In this document: positions 49,216-58,704 of the stretch, in pieces
Position numbering within the stretch: the stretch's first letter is position 1
Layout of the letters: the number at the start of each line of letters is the position of its first letter
Assembly (NCBI RefSeq): GCF_024055575.1
Contig: NZ_JAMXOE010000014.1
Coordinates: forward strand, 62,001 to 126,000
Direction of reading: 5' to 3'
DNA length: 64,000 nucleotides
Origin: Mucilaginibacter flavidus
GTDB lineage: Bacteria; Bacteroidota; Bacteroidia; Sphingobacteriales; Sphingobacteriaceae
Program-made: the position numbers and the translations under genes
Notes under the pieces: model-generated
Seen by the model: the letters and a program-made list of their open reading frames with translations, nothing else
Told to the model about the DNA's origin: nothing
Databases searched by the model: none

Positions 49216-51624
49216 ATGCCTAAAAAGATCCTGCTGTTTAACCTATTGCTTTTAATCTGTATAAAAGCTTTTTCCCAAAACTCCGGGGCAGTGTTGTTTG
49301 ACGACAACTGGAAGTTTTACCGCGGCGGTGCATTAAGCGCCGAAAACGTAAACTACGACGATTCAAAATGGCGTAAAGTTGATTTGCCACACGATTGGAG
49401 TATCGAAGATCTTCCGGGGACGGAATCACCGTTTACCCAAAACGCTATCAGCCAGGTTGGTGGTGGTTTTTCGGTAGGAGGGACAGCCTGGTACCGTAAA
49501 ACATTTGATGTTCCGGCCGCTCAAAATGGCAGACGTATAAAAATACAGTTCGATGGTGTGTATATGAACGCTACAGTGTTTATCAACGGACATAATATTG
49601 GGACACATCCGTATGGCTATACCAGTTTTTGGTTCGATTTAACGGATAAAATAAAGTATGGCGGCAAAAACACTGTCGCTGTTGAAGTGAAAAACGAGGG
49701 GCAAAATAGCCGCTGGTACTCAGGCTCGGGCATTTACCGGCACGTGTGGCTGCGGGTTGCTGAGCCGGTTCAAATAGGGCAGTGGGGGACTTGTATCACT
49801 ACGCCCGAAGTTAGCACAGCTTCGGCTAGGGTTAATGTCAAAACCAATGTTTTAAATGACAGTAAGTCCGATCAAAAAGTTAAGGTAATTACGAAGATAC
49901 TCGACCCGCAAAATAAGGAAGTTGCCTCGGTACAAAGCGAAGAATTGATAAATGCAGGAACATCAAATGAATTTAAAAAAGATATGGACGTCGCTGCGCC
50001 TGTACTATGGTCGTGCGAATCGCCATCTTTATACATCGCGATTACCCAGGTTTACATTAGCGGAATATTGACGGATGAACAACGTAGCACTTTTGGCATC
50101 CGCAAAATATCATTCAATACAGAAAACGGTTTCCAGCTAAATGGCAAAACTATTAAGCTAAAAGGTGGATGCGTACATAATGACAATGGCCCGCTCGGCT
50201 CAAAGGCATACGATAGGGCCGAAGAGCGCCGCGTGGAAATATTAAAAGCCAGCGGTTACAACGCCATTCGCTGCGCGCATAATCCGCCAAGTCCCGCATT
50301 TTTGGATGCCTGTGACCGCCTGGGCATGCTGGTAATTGATGAAGCTTTTGATTGCTGGAAATATGGCAAAAATCCATACGATTACCATTTATACTTTGCA
50401 GATTGGTGGAAAAAAGACATCGAAAGCATGGTAATGCGCGACAGGAACCATCCCGCTATAATTATGTGGAGCATTGGTAACGAGGTGCCCGAAAAAGGAA
50501 CACCCGAAGGCGTAGAGGAAGCCGGGCAATTGGCTGCTTATGTTCGTGAGCTTGACCCAACGCGTCCTGTTACCGCGGCGGTTGATGATATTAACCCGGC
50601 AAAAGACCCCTACTTTGCAAAGCTCGATGTTAGTGGCTACAACTACCCGGTTAGAAATTACGGGCACGATGGCAATACCTATGAAACCGACCACAAACGC
50701 GTACCCGGCAGGATAATGTTTTGCACCGAGTCATTCGCCATAGAATCATTCGGCAGCTGGATGGAAGTAATAGACCATCCATATGTGTTAGGGGATTTTG
50801 TTTGGACATCCTTCGATTATATTGGCGAAGCCAGCATCGGTTGGTTAGGTTATCCGGTGGGCACCAGTTTTTATCCATGGAATTTAGCATACTGCGGAGA
50901 TATTGATATTTGCGGGTGGAAGCGTGCCCAGTCCTATTACCGGGATGCACTTTGGAAAGAAAACCAGCTTTCAATTTTTGTACAATCGCCCAAACCTTCG
51001 TTTGCTTTAAATAACAAAACTGCCGATTGGTCAAAATGGAACTGGCACGATGTAGTTGCCGACTGGAATTGGGCAGGTTATGAAAACAAGTCATTAGCCG
51101 TAAATATTTACTCATCGTGCCCTGAAGTTGAGCTGTTTTTAAACAATAGGTCGCTGGGGAAGAAACCGACCAACCGGGCTACTAAATTTACGGCGGTTTG
51201 GGATGTACCTTATCAACCCGGCGAGTTAAAGGCGGTTGGCTATGATGGTAATAAAAAAGTGAATATTTCTGTACTGCATACGGCTTCAATGCCAATGCAA
51301 ATTCACTTGTCGGCAGATAGGATTCAATTGAAGGCCAATAACCAGGACCTAAGCTATGTTACCGTTGAATTATTGGATGCCAAAGGAACTTTAAACCCGC
51401 GTGCAAACAATCTTATTCATTTTAAGGTTGATGGACCCGGGGAAATTATAGCCGTAGGTAATGCCAACCCGGTAAGCGTGGAAAGCGACCAGTTACCACA
51501 ACGAAAAGCGTGGCGTGGCAAATGTATGGTCATCATAAAATCAACCCATAAGTCGGGCAATATAACATTAACTGCAAGTGCAGATAAGTTAACAGGCAAA
51601 AACGTAATTTTACACGTCGAATAA
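49216..51624 (+). CDS. Glycoside hydrolase family 2, beta-galactosidase-like
   Basis: The 802-residue exported glycosidase has a signal peptide (about 1-21), a sugar-binding domain (about 28-190), an Ig-like domain, the GH2 barrel (about 305-600) and additional C-terminal domains. The acid/base E423 lies in G-N-E-V and the nucleophile E505 in C-T-E-S. The substrate is a beta-linked hexose glycan, exact specificity unknown. It precedes a DUF4337 gene (20 bp), probably one transcript. Confidence 0.93.
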   Translation: MPKKILLFNLLLLICIKAFSQNSGAVLFDDNWKFYRGGALSAENVNYDDSKWRKVDLPHDWSIEDLPGTESPFTQNAISQVGGGFSVGGTAWYRKTFDVPAAQNGRRIKIQFDGVYMNATVFINGHNIGTHPYGYTSFWFDLTDKIKYGGKNTVAVEVKNEGQNSRWYSGSGIYRHVWLRVAEPVQIGQWGTCITTPEVSTASARVNVKTNVLNDSKSDQKVKVITKILDPQNKEVASVQSEELINAGTSNEFKKDMDVAAPVLWSCESPSLYIAITQVYISGILTDEQRSTFGIRKISFNTENGFQLNGKTIKLKGGCVHNDNGPLGSKAYDRAEERRVEILKASGYNAIRCAHNPPSPAFLDACDRLGMLVIDEAFDCWKYGKNPYDYHLYFADWWKKDIESMVMRDRNHPAIIMWSIGNEVPEKGTPEGVEEAGQLAAYVRELDPTRPVTAAVDDINPAKDPYFAKLDVSGYNYPVRNYGHDGNTYETDHKRVPGRIMFCTESFAIESFGSWMEVIDHPYVLGDFVWTSFDYIGEASIGWLGYPVGTSFYPWNLAYCGDIDICGWKRAQSYYRDALWKENQLSIFVQSPKPSFALNNKTADWSKWNWHDVVADWNWAGYENKSLAVNIYSSCPEVELFLNNRSLGKKPTNRATKFTAVWDVPYQPGELKAVGYDGNKKVNISVLHTASMPMQIHLSADRIQLKANNQDLSYVTVELLDAKGTLNPRANNLIHFKVDGPGEIIAVGNANPVSVESDQLPQRKAWRGKCMVIIKSTHKSGNITLTASADKLTGKNVILHVE

Positions 51625-51644
51625 TTAAAATACCCCTTTACAAC

Positions 51645-52190
51645 ATGGACGAAATAGAAAACTTTTCCGAAAAAATTCACGAACAAAGCAACGAGCATGC
51701 ACATCACGCATTATCGGAGGGCAAAGATAAATGGGTGCTGTATGTGGCTCTTACCACTGCTGTATTTGCTGTTTTAGCTGCCATAGCTGGTTTAATGGCC
51801 GGAGCACATGCAGACGAGGCCATGCTGTCGCAAATGCGTTCATCTGACCAATGGGCGTTTTACCAGGCAAAAGGTATCAAGTCGGAGATATTAACCACAT
51901 CAAACAAAATATTGGTGGCGGTTGGTAAAACACCTGTTGCCGAGGATGCTGAAAAGGTAAAGGAAAACAAAACCGAGCAGGCCAAAATTATGGCCGAAGC
52001 CAAGGCATTTCAAAAAGAGAGTGATGAGCATACCGCCAAACATTCCGTATTGGCTAAATGTATAACGTTGTTCCAGGTGGCAATAGCCATTGGTGCCATA
52101 TCCATCATCACCAAGCGAAAGGCGTTGTGGTGGGCAAGCATGGTTTTCGCAGCTATCGGGCTGTTCTTTTTGGTGAGCGGGTTGTTGTAG
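51645..52190 (+). CDS. DUF4337 membrane protein
   Basis: The 181-residue protein has an acidic/His N-terminus, a membrane helix (about 33-55), a long helical middle with E-K-V-K-E-N-K-T-E-Q-A-K-I-M-A-E-A, and two C-terminal helices (about 138-178). This layout fits DUF4337, whose function is not established. It starts 20 bp after the GH2 gene. Confidence 0.8.
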   Translation: MDEIENFSEKIHEQSNEHAHHALSEGKDKWVLYVALTTAVFAVLAAIAGLMAGAHADEAMLSQMRSSDQWAFYQAKGIKSEILTTSNKILVAVGKTPVAEDAEKVKENKTEQAKIMAEAKAFQKESDEHTAKHSVLAKCITLFQVAIAIGAISIITKRKALWWASMVFAAIGLFFLVSGLL

Positions 52191-52326
52191 AAACAGTAGC
52201 AGGCTGTGATTTGTCTACTACGCAAGTTGCCCCAGCGGGGAAAAATATCGGTAGAGTAGAAAGAAAGAGATTTTGCGCGCCGCACGTGCGGTACCCAACG
52301 TTATCGTTTTGATAGCTTGATAAGTA

Positions 52327-52367
52327 TTATCCATAGCGATGGGTTTTAAACTCATCACTATGGATAA
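52327..52367 (+). promoter_or_regulatory. 41-nt hairpin upstream of helicase gene
   Basis: TTATCCATAG (52327-52336) pairs perfectly with CTATGGATAA (52358-52367), and GATGGGTTT/AAACTCATC extends the stem with few mismatches. A second palindrome, CCGCACGTGCGG, lies near 52280-52292. It may terminate the DUF4337 transcript or regulate the helicase gene; the -7 box at 52428 lies after it, so a role in the leader would need an upstream start. Confidence 0.5.
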
Positions 52368-52427
52368 GCCAGATATAGGATTTAAAAGTGCCAACCTGAC
52401 TTTCCGTCCGCCTGCGCTTTTATTCCG

Positions 52428-52435
52428 TATCTTTG
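52428..52435 (+). promoter_or_regulatory. TAnnTTTG-type -7 box directly before helicase
   Basis: TATCTTTG matches the -7 consensus and lies 6 bp before the helicase ATG at 52442, so the transcript would start within a few bases of the start codon. The -33 position has TTT rather than TTG. Confidence 0.5.
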
Positions 52436-52441
52436 CGCCAA

Positions 52442-53743
52442 ATGATAAAACAAGCGCTCGAAAAGCTAAAAATTACCGAACTGAACCAAATGCAGCATGC
52501 TGCGCTTGAAGCTGCAAAAAAAGGGGATGTACTGTTACTATCGCCCACCGGGTCTGGTAAAACCCTTGGGTTTTTATTGCCGTTGTTAGGTTTATTAGAC
52601 GCGAAAATCCCGACGGTTCAGGCTCTTATCCTGGTGCCATCGCGGGAACTGGCGTTACAGATTGAACAGGTTTTTAAAACAATCGGCAGCGGATTTAAAG
52701 TGAATGTTTGTTATGGTGGCCACCCGGTAAAAATCGAACGCAACAACCTGTCGCAGCCACCCGCGGTTTTGGTAGGCACACCTGGCCGGATAGCCCACCA
52801 TTTACGCCGCGAAAGCTTCACAACTGATACTATCAAAACGTTAATACTTGATGAGTTTGACAAGGCACTGGAGTTCGGTTTCCAGGAGGATATGACGTAT
52901 ATTATTCGCCAACTGGGGCATCTTAATAAACGAATACTTACCTCGGCCACTAAAATGGATGAGATACCTGCGTTTACAGGTATTCATAACCCCAAGGAAG
53001 TCGACTTCCTTCAAAATCAAACCAATGCCCCCGACCTTAAATTAAAAGCTGTTATTTCGCCTGCGGCGGATAAATTGGATACGTTGTTTTCATTACTGTG
53101 CAAAATAGGAGATAAGGCCACGCTGGTGTTTTGTAACCATCGCGATGCGGTTGAGCGGATCAGCGATTTGCTTTGGGATAGGGGCCTGGTGCACGATATC
53201 TTTCATGGCAAAATGGAGCAGGAAGACAGGGAACGCGCTTTGCTGAAATTCAGGAATGGCAGCCATAGGCTATTAATTACGACTGATTTAGCCTCACGTG
53301 GACTTGATATTCCAGAAATTGAATACGTAGTACACTATCAATTACCGCATAACGAGGAAGCCTTTCTGCACCGTAACGGCCGTACAGCCCGTATGCATGC
53401 CAAAGGCACGGCCTATTTGATTTTAACTGAAGATGAAAAGCTGGGCTATATTGATAAAGCACCGGAGATTGAGGTATTGCCCGCTGATTTAAAAATCCCA
53501 GCCCCAACGCCCTGGGCCACCGTTTACATTGCCGCGGGTAAAAAGGATAAAGTTAATAAAGTGGATATCGTCGGGTTGTTGCTTCAAAAAGGCGAACTGG
53601 CAAAAGATGATTTGGGTTTAATTGAGGTGCTGGATTATTCATCGTATGCCGCCGTAAAACGCAACCGCATTGAGCGAACCGTTGACTTGCTAAAAGGCGA
53701 AAAAATTAAAAATAAAAAGGTTAAAATCGAAATTTCAGTATAA
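52442..53743 (+). CDS. DbpA-type DEAD-box RNA helicase
   Basis: The 433-residue helicase has the two RecA-like domains with motif I T-G-S-G-K-T, motif II D-E-F-D (DEAD variant), motif III S-A-T, and motif VI H-R-N-G-R-T-A-R. Residues about 360-433 look like a DbpA RNA-binding domain (P-W-A-T-V-Y-I-A-A-G-K-K-D-K-V-N-K-V-D-I-V-G), which guides DbpA to 23S rRNA hairpin 92, so a role in 50S assembly is likely. The start is the ATG at 52442, preferred over a TTG three codons upstream. A DUF1456 gene follows. Confidence 0.9.
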   Translation: MIKQALEKLKITELNQMQHAALEAAKKGDVLLLSPTGSGKTLGFLLPLLGLLDAKIPTVQALILVPSRELALQIEQVFKTIGSGFKVNVCYGGHPVKIERNNLSQPPAVLVGTPGRIAHHLRRESFTTDTIKTLILDEFDKALEFGFQEDMTYIIRQLGHLNKRILTSATKMDEIPAFTGIHNPKEVDFLQNQTNAPDLKLKAVISPAADKLDTLFSLLCKIGDKATLVFCNHRDAVERISDLLWDRGLVHDIFHGKMEQEDRERALLKFRNGSHRLLITTDLASRGLDIPEIEYVVHYQLPHNEEAFLHRNGRTARMHAKGTAYLILTEDEKLGYIDKAPEIEVLPADLKIPAPTPWATVYIAAGKKDKVNKVDIVGLLLQKGELAKDDLGLIEVLDYSSYAAVKRNRIERTVDLLKGEKIKNKKVKIEISV

Positions 53744-53763
53744 TTACATCATAATAGAAAGAT

Positions 53764-53997
53764 ATGAGCAATAACGATATCATGAAAAAGCTGCGGGTAG
53801 CCATGCATTTTACCGATGATGATATTATAAAGGTACTGGAACTGGCCAATTTCCGCATCACTAAAACCGAACTGGGTGCTATCTTCCGCAAAGAAGACCA
53901 CCCCAATTTTAAACCATGTGGTGACCAGATTTTACGGAACTTTTTAAACGGTCTGATAATTCACCAGCGCGGACCAAAAGAAGAAAAAAAGTCTTAA
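53764..53997 (+). CDS. DUF1456 protein, half-length
   Basis: The 77-residue product (N-N-D-I-M-K-K-L-R-V-A-M-H-F-T-D-D-D-I-I-K at the start) matches one repeat of DUF1456, whose members such as E. coli YehS usually contain two copies (about 150 residues). Here only one copy is present. Function is unknown. It follows the helicase by 20 bp and is probably cotranscribed. Confidence 0.75.
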   Translation: MSNNDIMKKLRVAMHFTDDDIIKVLELANFRITKTELGAIFRKEDHPNFKPCGDQILRNFLNGLIIHQRGPKEEKKS

Positions 53998-54004
53998 GTC
54001 GTGA

Positions 54005-54059
54005 GTTCTAAGTCTTAAGTCATAAACGGACATTAGACTCCCAACTTAAGACTTAGAAC
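54005..54059. repeat. 16-bp perfect inverted repeat, terminator-like
   Basis: GTTCTAAGTCTTAAGT (54005-54020) and ACTTAAGACTTAGAAC (54044-54059) are exact complements. They sit between the convergent DUF1456 and CAP genes. Confidence 0.8.
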
Positions 54060-54069
54060 CTGAGACTTC

Positions 54070-54621
54070 CTAATTCTCTATCAACTTCGCTTTCCCGCTT
54101 TTCAATAGCTTTTGTTCTTCATCGCTAAACGGTATTCTGCCGCCAAAATCCTGTACCCAATAGTCGTTATATTTTGCTATGCCGACTTCTTTTAACTCGC
54201 GGTTCATCAAATTTTTGCAATGGCCGGGGCTTTTAAACCAACCGGCCATAACTTCGGCAATACTTATTTGCCCTTGCGCAATGTTTTCGCCAACGGCGAA
54301 ACTTTTAAAGCCTTTGTAGGTATAACCAGCATTCACCATCCGTTTGTCAGAAGTGCGCCCATCGAGACTTGTGTGACTAAAATAATTGTGTTTGGACATA
54401 TCCGCTGCATGCTTTAAAGCTGCAGTTGCCAAATCATCGTTCCAAACCAGCGGCGGTGCGGGCGGCATATAGGTTGCGCCGCAGTTGCAGCCCTTTTCCC
54501 GGGTGTGATTTATGTTTTCTAAAAATTCGCGTTTAAATTCAGGCGTTGCCTTCTGGGCAAATGTGGTTTGGTGAAATAATACGGACAGGATGATTAACAC
54601 TACTCTAACTAAAATTCTCAT
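54070..54621 (-). CDS. CAP-domain (SCP/PR1) secreted protein
   Basis: The 183-residue protein has a signal peptide (about 1-22) and a CAP domain with the H-A-A-D-M motif (about 70-75), S-H-T-S-L-D-G, V-G-E-N-I-A (about 109-114) and W-F-K-S-P-G-H-C. CAP proteins are secreted and often bind lipid or sugar; enzymatic roles are disputed. It ends at a hairpin and stands alone. Confidence 0.9.
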   Translation of the reverse strand: MRILVRVVLIILSVLFHQTTFAQKATPEFKREFLENINHTREKGCNCGATYMPPAPPLVWNDDLATAALKHAADMSKHNYFSHTSLDGRTSDKRMVNAGYTYKGFKSFAVGENIAQGQISIAEVMAGWFKSPGHCKNLMNRELKEVGIAKYNDYWVQDFGGRIPFSDEEQKLLKSGKAKLIEN

Positions 54622-54772
54622 GCTTATTTGACGACAGGAAAGCTTACAGGTTTAGTATCAGCGTAATAAAATAATTACCGCCTACGCCGGCGTATAATAT
54701 GGCGCCAGCCACCTCTTTTGCGCTTGTAGACAAAAACAGCAATAACTATCAGCAGGATTGAGGAGGTAAGTA

Positions 54773-55978
54773 TTATAATGTAACTACTTTCTTGCCTGAT
54801 CCGTTTTTGGAGAGCTTCCTGGTATTTGAGGAGAATACTTTTTTTTTAACCTGCAGCGAGTCGGCTTTTTTCTTTTCTATCGAATCTTTGGTTGCCAGGG
54901 CGGCGGCCAATTTTGCCTCCTCCGCCTTATGAATGCTTTGTTCCAGCGAATCGCGTTTTTTTAACATTGCTTCCTCTTTCGGATAGTTTTTCATGCGGCT
55001 ATACAAAAGCGCGTAATTTTTCAGCACATCGAGTTCAACTTTGCCATAATGGTTCTTCTCCGAAATTTGTATGGCTTCGTCTAAATCGCCCATTGCAAGC
55101 TTGTAGTCGGTTTGTTCGCTTTTTATTTTTGCCAGGGTTACCAGTGACGCAATAATATTTAGCTGATCGTTTTTAGCACGTGAGAGGGAGTTTGACTGGA
55201 GGATAAACCATTTTGCCTGGCTGAATTTTTTCTGAGCCATGTACACCTTGGCCAAATGGTCGAAAGTAATACGGAGCCCTGTTGTGTCGTTATAATAAGA
55301 GAACTGGTGCAATGCCAGCATAGTATAGTTTAGTGCTTTATTCTCGTAACTCGCACGCTGCATCTTGTTGCTTATGGTATCATAGTCAAGATAGCGATTG
55401 GCAATTTCGGTGTATATCTGGCCCTTGAACATATCAATGGCAGGATATTTCAACTGTAGTTTAAGACTGTCAAGGTTCATTACAGCCAGGCGTTGTTTCA
55501 CGCTATCCTTATTTGCGCGGTATAGCGAAATTCTTATACTGTCCTGCCTTAACATGGCGGCTAAAAGCCTGAGGCTATCGGCATTTTTAATCCTTATTTT
55601 GTTGTTTAAATTTTCTGCCAGGTGCGAATCTGAAATGCTCAGGCTAACCGGCTTTTTTAGCAACGGCGCCAGGTTCATGCTGTCGGGATAGGTAACCGCA
55701 ACCACATTAACATCTTCGTAACGTTTTGATTGTATTATTGCATTTAGTTCGCCAGGGTAATGGTTAATGGCTGCTACCCCGAAATTATTTTTATTGCTTG
55801 CTGCTATAGAAAAATCAGAAAGTGCCAAAGATTTAATATTATAAATGAGTGCAGGCGATCTAATAGTATCTTTAGCAGGGTCGGGCGGGCTAACCTTAAT
55901 GGTATCAACAGACTGTATCGCGGCCGATAATTTAAGGCAGACAAGTAAAAAAATAAATAGCGTAAGTGTTTTTCTCAT
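54773..55978 (-). CDS. Exported TPR-repeat protein
   Basis: The 401-residue product has a signal peptide (about 1-19) and helical repeats in its second half (about 180-350), such as A-L-H-Q-F-S-Y-Y-N-D and N-I-I-A-S-L-V-T-L-A-K, that read as tetratricopeptide repeats. The C-terminus is rich in Lys, Ser and Ala. TPRs bind proteins; this one probably stays in the periplasm. It starts 251 bp from the downstream stop of the PAP2 gene. I recognise no closer family. Confidence 0.75.
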   Translation of the reverse strand: MRKTLTLFIFLLVCLKLSAAIQSVDTIKVSPPDPAKDTIRSPALIYNIKSLALSDFSIAASNKNNFGVAAINHYPGELNAIIQSKRYEDVNVVAVTYPDSMNLAPLLKKPVSLSISDSHLAENLNNKIRIKNADSLRLLAAMLRQDSIRISLYRANKDSVKQRLAVMNLDSLKLQLKYPAIDMFKGQIYTEIANRYLDYDTISNKMQRASYENKALNYTMLALHQFSYYNDTTGLRITFDHLAKVYMAQKKFSQAKWFILQSNSLSRAKNDQLNIIASLVTLAKIKSEQTDYKLAMGDLDEAIQISEKNHYGKVELDVLKNYALLYSRMKNYPKEEAMLKKRDSLEQSIHKAEEAKLAAALATKDSIEKKKADSLQVKKKVFSSNTRKLSKNGSGKKVVTL

Positions 55979-56229
55979 AAGCTATCCCGGCTCAGGGATT
56001 ATAAATATACTCAGCTAATTCAAAAAACGTGCCTGTAATTTGATTTATGATGATATTCCGACTGTAATTTTCCTGGTAATAAATTTTTTATTCCCCTGTG
56101 AAAATGATAAACGCAATTTTTTGAAGTATCCGCTTGAAAACGCGCCAGCGATTGATGACCGATGCAATGCCATTTTTAAAAGTGATAAGTAATTAGTACA
56201 ATTAATCCGGCTTAGCGGATTATTCCCCT

Positions 56230-57165
56230 TTAGCGAATGTATTGCTCGTACCGTTGGATAAACGTTTGGAAGAACGTTGTGCGGGCAAGGGCATTAAAAA
56301 TTGTAATGCCAATAAATGCAGAGAGTATTCCCGCCAATACGTCAAGTATATAATGATGGCTTGCATAAACTGCGGTAAACCAAATGCCAAGCATTACTGC
56401 AACAAAAAATATATTAATCACACCCAGCCGATTTTTTAAACCATAATAAAGTACAACAACCGGGTACGATGAATGAAGTGACGGCATAGCAGCAAATACA
56501 TTTGAACCTTTTGAATATATCGATTTAAAAATCCCTGCATTAAAAAAAGTATCGAACTTTGCCAGCCCTGCGGTGTTACCCGGAGTTTTTGCCTGAAATG
56601 CAAATCCATGATATTCAACATACCAGGGTGGGGCTGCAGGGTAAAGGTAATAAACCACAAAACCGATAAAGTTTATTAATACAAACGTAAGTGAGAAGTA
56701 CAGGAATTGTTTCCTGTTTTTAAAAAACAGGTACCCGGCAAATGCTAGCGGTACAGGTATCCAGCACAGATAAAATATGCCCGCTGCCACGTCCATAAAA
56801 GTATTGCCGTTGGCGCGCCAGTATTCATTGGGGGTTAAAAGCTTACCGTTAAAATTTATGCCGAAGAGGTGTTTTTCAGCGTTGTATAAATCAGCAATGT
56901 GTACCGTGTTATAGTTATAGTTGGGGAATGCCTTCATATAATCGAAGATTATCCAGTAAACTATAAATATAGAAAAGCCAATAATAAATTTTCGGCTAAT
57001 AGGCGACAGGAAAAATGCAGCGTTGAATATACCGGCCAAAAAAAGCTGGTCGGTTTTAAAGCCCACGAGCAATACCGAAACAAGCAGGTAAAATACGGTG
57101 ATTAATAATACAATAGTTACAGACCGGGTGTTGATTTTAATCCCGTCATTAACAGCATTCGTCAT
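56230..57165 (-). CDS. PAP2-family inositol phosphoceramide synthase-like enzyme
   Basis: The 311-residue membrane protein has about six helices. Its PAP2_3 motifs are Y-P-A-A-P-P-W-Y (175-182), S-L-H231-S-S-Y-P and S-H270-H271-Y-I-L-D275, the histidines and Asp expected of the phosphotransferase centre. This group includes fungal AUR1-type inositol phosphorylceramide synthase and its Bacteroidota counterparts, which move phosphoinositol onto ceramide. It is 1 bp from the fatty-acid hydroxylase gene and in the same locus as inositol phosphate synthase, which supports the assignment; enzyme specificity is inferred. Confidence 0.85.
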   Translation of the reverse strand: MTNAVNDGIKINTRSVTIVLLITVFYLLVSVLLVGFKTDQLFLAGIFNAAFFLSPISRKFIIGFSIFIVYWIIFDYMKAFPNYNYNTVHIADLYNAEKHLFGINFNGKLLTPNEYWRANGNTFMDVAAGIFYLCWIPVPLAFAGYLFFKNRKQFLYFSLTFVLINFIGFVVYYLYPAAPPWYVEYHGFAFQAKTPGNTAGLAKFDTFFNAGIFKSIYSKGSNVFAAMPSLHSSYPVVVLYYGLKNRLGVINIFFVAVMLGIWFTAVYASHHYILDVLAGILSAFIGITIFNALARTTFFQTFIQRYEQYIR

Positions 57166-57166
57166 G

Positions 57167-57787
57167 CTATTTTTTAATAAAATCTGAACGGAACACCTTA
57201 TCCCAAAGCGGCGAACTTACGCCATAGCCTTTGGCCGGGTCCTGGTAGTGGTGCAGCATATGGTGCTGTTTTATTTTTTTCCAGATGTTGCCCTTAAAGT
57301 TAAAATGATGAATAGCGTAGTGCGATATATCATAAAACAGGTAGCCTAAAATAAAGGCCGGGAAAAAACCAAAAACGTAATTGGTTGGCAATATGGCATT
57401 AAATAAAAGATAAAAGCCCGTTGCCAAAGGTATGCTCATTGATGGCGGTAATACCAGGCGCTTTGCGTCACTTGGATAGTCGTGATGAACACCGTGAAAC
57501 ACAAAGTGCATGCGTTGTGCCCATGGCTTATCAGCGGGTTGGTAGTGAAATACAAAGCGGTGCATTATATATTCAACCAGCGTCCAGATAAAAAGGCCCG
57601 ACACAAACAGTTCGGCAAAAAGCAAAGCACCCAAACCGGTTTGAGTGTATTTGTAAACACAAAAAGCGATAACGGGGACGAAAATATATAAAGGAACAGT
57701 AAAGTGAACTTTAGATAAGCCTTCTAAAAAATTACTTTTAAACATTCTCACAGACTCCTGTGAATTGGAAACATATTTCTTTTTCAT
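57167..57787 (-). CDS. Fatty-acid 2-hydroxylase/sterol desaturase family
   Basis: This 206-residue membrane di-iron enzyme has the His clusters of the fatty-acid hydroxylase family: H76-x4-H81, H94-x3-H98-x2-H101-H102, H156-x3-H160-H161 and H175-H176-x2-H179-H180, set between four membrane helices. In sphingolipid-making organisms the family adds a 2-hydroxyl to the N-acyl chain. Together with the IPC-synthase-like gene 1 bp downstream it suggests 2-hydroxy-acyl inositol phosphoceramide. The substrate is inferred. Confidence 0.87.
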   Translation of the reverse strand: MKKKYVSNSQESVRMFKSNFLEGLSKVHFTVPLYIFVPVIAFCVYKYTQTGLGALLFAELFVSGLFIWTLVEYIMHRFVFHYQPADKPWAQRMHFVFHGVHHDYPSDAKRLVLPPSMSIPLATGFYLLFNAILPTNYVFGFFPAFILGYLFYDISHYAIHHFNFKGNIWKKIKQHHMLHHYQDPAKGYGVSSPLWDKVFRSDFIKK

Positions 57788-57975
57788 AACTGATCAGGGT
57801 TTAAAATGTTTAAATTTCTCAGCCTGCTATTCGATTCCTGATTTTTTAATAATTATATCAATTTTAGCAAAGTTTTGGGAAACTGTAAACCATTTAATAT
57901 AATTGTTACGAAGATATGATATTTTATATCTCCGCTCCGCAAATACTTTAAATTTTAACGTTTCCTGCTAAAATA

Positions 57976-58686
57976 TTATTGCTGCTCCATGAGCGACTTT
58001 TTGGCATCCAGTAACCTTTTAAAGGCAGTAATATTTGTTAAAATTGCAAGTACTGCAATTGGAAAAGTAAATATGGTCATGGTTTCAAAGACGTGGAATT
58101 TAATACCAGGCACATAAAGCTTATAATCACCACCAATGTAAATTGATGCAAGGCCGCAGAGCATCGCACACAAACCTATAGTGACAACACGTTCAGGTCG
58201 CTGCATTAAACCACCTTTACACTCAATCCCCAATCCTTCAGCACGCGCCCTTACATAACTGACCATCATTGAACCTATTAAAGCTATAAATGCCGATATA
58301 GAACTTAAAAAGTAGTGGTGGCCTACGAGGTAATAGCAAATGCCCAAAAACATAATCAATTCACTGTAACGGTCGAGCACCGAATCATAAAGCGCTCCAA
58401 AGGTCGATTTCATATTGCCAAGCCTTGCCACCTGCCCGTCGAGCATATCAAACAGCCCCGCAAAAAGGATAAGCCCCCCGGCCCAGCCAACGTAACTTAA
58501 ATCGCCGCGGTTACCTTCTTCGGCACCTAATATAAATATAATGGCAACCCCTACGTTTAGCACAAACCCAATTGATGTAACGGCGTTTGGTGTAAGCCCC
58601 AGTTTTATAAATACCTTAACAACAGGGTCAATTACTTTATAAATGCCCAGTTGTAAATTTGTACGTATTGATGTTTGTTGTTCCAT
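57976..58686 (-). CDS. CDP-alcohol phosphotransferase, phosphatidylinositol-phosphate synthase-like
   Basis: The 236-residue protein has the class motif D83-G-x2-A87-R88-x8-G97-x3-D101-x3-D105, with D80 just before, within about six membrane helices. The family makes phospholipid from CDP-diacylglycerol and an alcohol. Beside inositol phosphate synthase and a PgpA-like phosphatase the most likely product is phosphatidylinositol phosphate. Bacteroides inositol-lipid loci contain equivalent genes. The upstream DUF5686 gene ends 18 bp before its start, so they are probably one operon. Confidence 0.86.
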   Translation of the reverse strand: MEQQTSIRTNLQLGIYKVIDPVVKVFIKLGLTPNAVTSIGFVLNVGVAIIFILGAEEGNRGDLSYVGWAGGLILFAGLFDMLDGQVARLGNMKSTFGALYDSVLDRYSELIMFLGICYYLVGHHYFLSSISAFIALIGSMMVSYVRARAEGLGIECKGGLMQRPERVVTIGLCAMLCGLASIYIGGDYKLYVPGIKFHVFETMTIFTFPIAVLAILTNITAFKRLLDAKKSLMEQQ

Positions 58687-58704
58687 TGTTATACTGCCGA
58701 TATT

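Noticed and set aside
54622..54772. Possible small membrane protein between CAP and TPR genes on the minus strand
   Set aside because: The frame with a hydrophobic run and basic Arg tail has no start codon at a suitable place and overlaps the end of the TPR gene.
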